Source: Bartonella raoultii (GTDB taxonomy: Bacteria > Pseudomonadota > Alphaproteobacteria > Rhizobiales > Rhizobiaceae). Taken from it: 64,000 nt of DNA. The stretch spans positions 186,001 to 250,000 of the forward strand of contig NZ_JAIFRO010000002.1 of assembly GCF_019659805.1 (NCBI RefSeq). The letters run 5' to 3'. Position numbers and translations under genes: made by a program. The notes under the pieces are model-generated. The model had not been told where the DNA came from, made no database searches, and saw only the letters and a program-made list of their open reading frames with translations. Shown piece by piece: positions 63,988 to 64,000 of the stretch (position 1 is the stretch's first letter; each line of letters starts with the position of its first letter).

Positions 63988-64000
63988 TAGGAGCTAAAAA

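Overview
The window looks like a Bartonella chromosome. It is AT-rich and its housekeeping genes are alphaproteobacterial in sequence and order (obgE-proB-proA-nadD-rsfS-rlmH; guaB / RsmB-like / guaA; an Omp10-like lipoprotein). It also carries two hallmarks of the genus: very long BadA/Vomp-type trimeric autotransporter adhesins, and the ctpA-ialA-ialB invasion locus. The species cannot be fixed from sequence reading alone. No rRNA, tRNA, CRISPR array, prophage or insertion sequence was seen.

Bases 1-22,212 are an adhesin locus. The 3' end of one adhesin (3-3068, cut by the window edge) is followed by a second, complete one of about 5,932 residues (3842-21640). Its stalk is a mosaic of tandem units (630/597, 390/402, 993 and 972 bp), several of them identical or nearly so at DNA level. 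Long blocks are also shared within the stalk and with the upstream paralog. Every period measured is a multiple of three, so unit gain or loss keeps the frame. A secreted IalB-family gene (21637-22212) overlaps the giant gene's stop codon by 4 bases.

Bases 22,213-35,125 are mostly plus-strand housekeeping genes: ppx/gppA, rlmE, obgE, proB, proA, nadD, rsfS (no ATG/GTG/TTG start), rlmH, envC-like, ctpA, rppH (= ialA), ialB, yggT and a DUF167 gene. Bases 35,165-44,143 hold ppa, typA and mgtE (minus), an M3 oligopeptidase (plus), and a DUF459 protein and a lytic transglycosylase (minus).

Bases 44,353-56,654 hold a decayed galU, kdsD, an Omp10-like lipoprotein, a degenerate NtrC-type regulator, a phospholipase D family protein, guaB, a 49-residue basic protein gene, an RsmB-like methyltransferase, guaA and ugpQ. 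Bases 56,762-63,894 hold two minus-strand ABC uptake operons: ugpBAEC (glycerol-3-phosphate, with a possible Pho box) and a Znu-type metal operon. The latter lies behind a striking 57-bp inverted repeat that resembles two Zur boxes and probably also serves a divergent gene starting just past the window.

Functionally, the window combines surface adhesion and invasion (adhesins, both IalB proteins, IalA, CtpA), envelope remodelling (EnvC-like, MltB-like, KdsD, PLD), ribosome maturation (RlmE, RlmH, RsfS, ObgE, RsmB-like), proline, NAD and GMP synthesis, and phosphate/metal scavenging.
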